The notes beneath the pieces were generated by a model. That model searched no databases. It saw only the letters and a program-made list of their open reading frames with translations, and was not told where the DNA came from. DNA of 6,595 nt from the NCBI GenBank assembly GCA_900545085.1, contig UQXU01000090.1:1-6595 (forward strand). The letters run 5' to 3'. This document shows positions 6,558-6,595 of the stretch, one piece after another. The number at the start of each line of letters is the position of its first letter. Position 1 is the stretch's first letter. The stretch is from an uncultured Eubacteriales bacterium (GTDB lineage: Bacteria > Bacillota > Clostridia > Christensenellales > Christensenellaceae). The position numbers and the translations under genes are program-made.

Positions 6558-6578
6558 ATTTAGAGTTGCATTTATATT

Positions 6579-6595
6579 TTACTTTTTATCGTCGT
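6579..6595 (-). CDS. dnaK: Probable C-terminal end of DnaK (last four codons)
   Basis: Reading in from the right edge on the minus strand, one frame gives Asp-Asp-Lys-Lys followed by TAA (6579-6581). DnaK proteins of Bacillota commonly end in an acidic stretch with one or two final lysines, and dnaK normally sits just upstream of dnaJ. Only four codons are visible, so this rests mainly on position. Confidence 0.45.

Overview
All genes in this window lie on the minus strand and read from high to low coordinates. Strong GGAGG-type ribosome binding sites, near-consensus SigA-type promoters with 17-bp spacers, a dnaK-dnaJ style pairing and a zapA-U32 pairing point to a Gram-positive-type bacterium of the Bacillota. 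A clostridial lineage is most likely. This is inferred from gene content and family resemblance; no search was run.

From right to left: (1) the last four codons of what looks like dnaK (6579-6595); (2) a 142-base gap with a strong 16-bp hairpin; (3) a complete dnaJ (5330-6436, GTG start), followed by a GC-rich hairpin that probably ends the chaperone transcript; (4) a new promoter and a 419-residue fusion of a TIM-barrel amidohydrolase (amidohydrolase_2 type) with a C-terminal GNAT acetyltransferase (3928-5187); (5) directly after its stop codon, a second promoter with an unusual repeated palindrome, driving a 655-residue protein with an N-terminal ZapA domain and about 550 residues of coiled coil (1902-3869); (6) a hairpin plus U-tract and then a U32-family protein with a DUF3656 region (starts at 1832, runs off the left edge after 610 codons), related to the RNA hydroxylases RlhA and TrhP.

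The most striking object is the ZapA protein. ZapA is normally a small FtsZ-crosslinking protein of roughly 100 residues. Here the ZapA fold continues without a stop into a long coiled coil built from about 20 degenerate repeats with a 24-residue period, each centred on an [RK]-I-A-E-L type core. It has a proline-rich break in the middle and a basic tail. It looks like a ZapA with its own built-in filament or spacer, possibly replacing a separate ZapB-like partner. The amidohydrolase-GNAT fusion is the second unusual architecture. Gene-free gaps are all under 150 bases and are annotated individually. No RNA genes, mobile elements or CRISPR arrays were seen.
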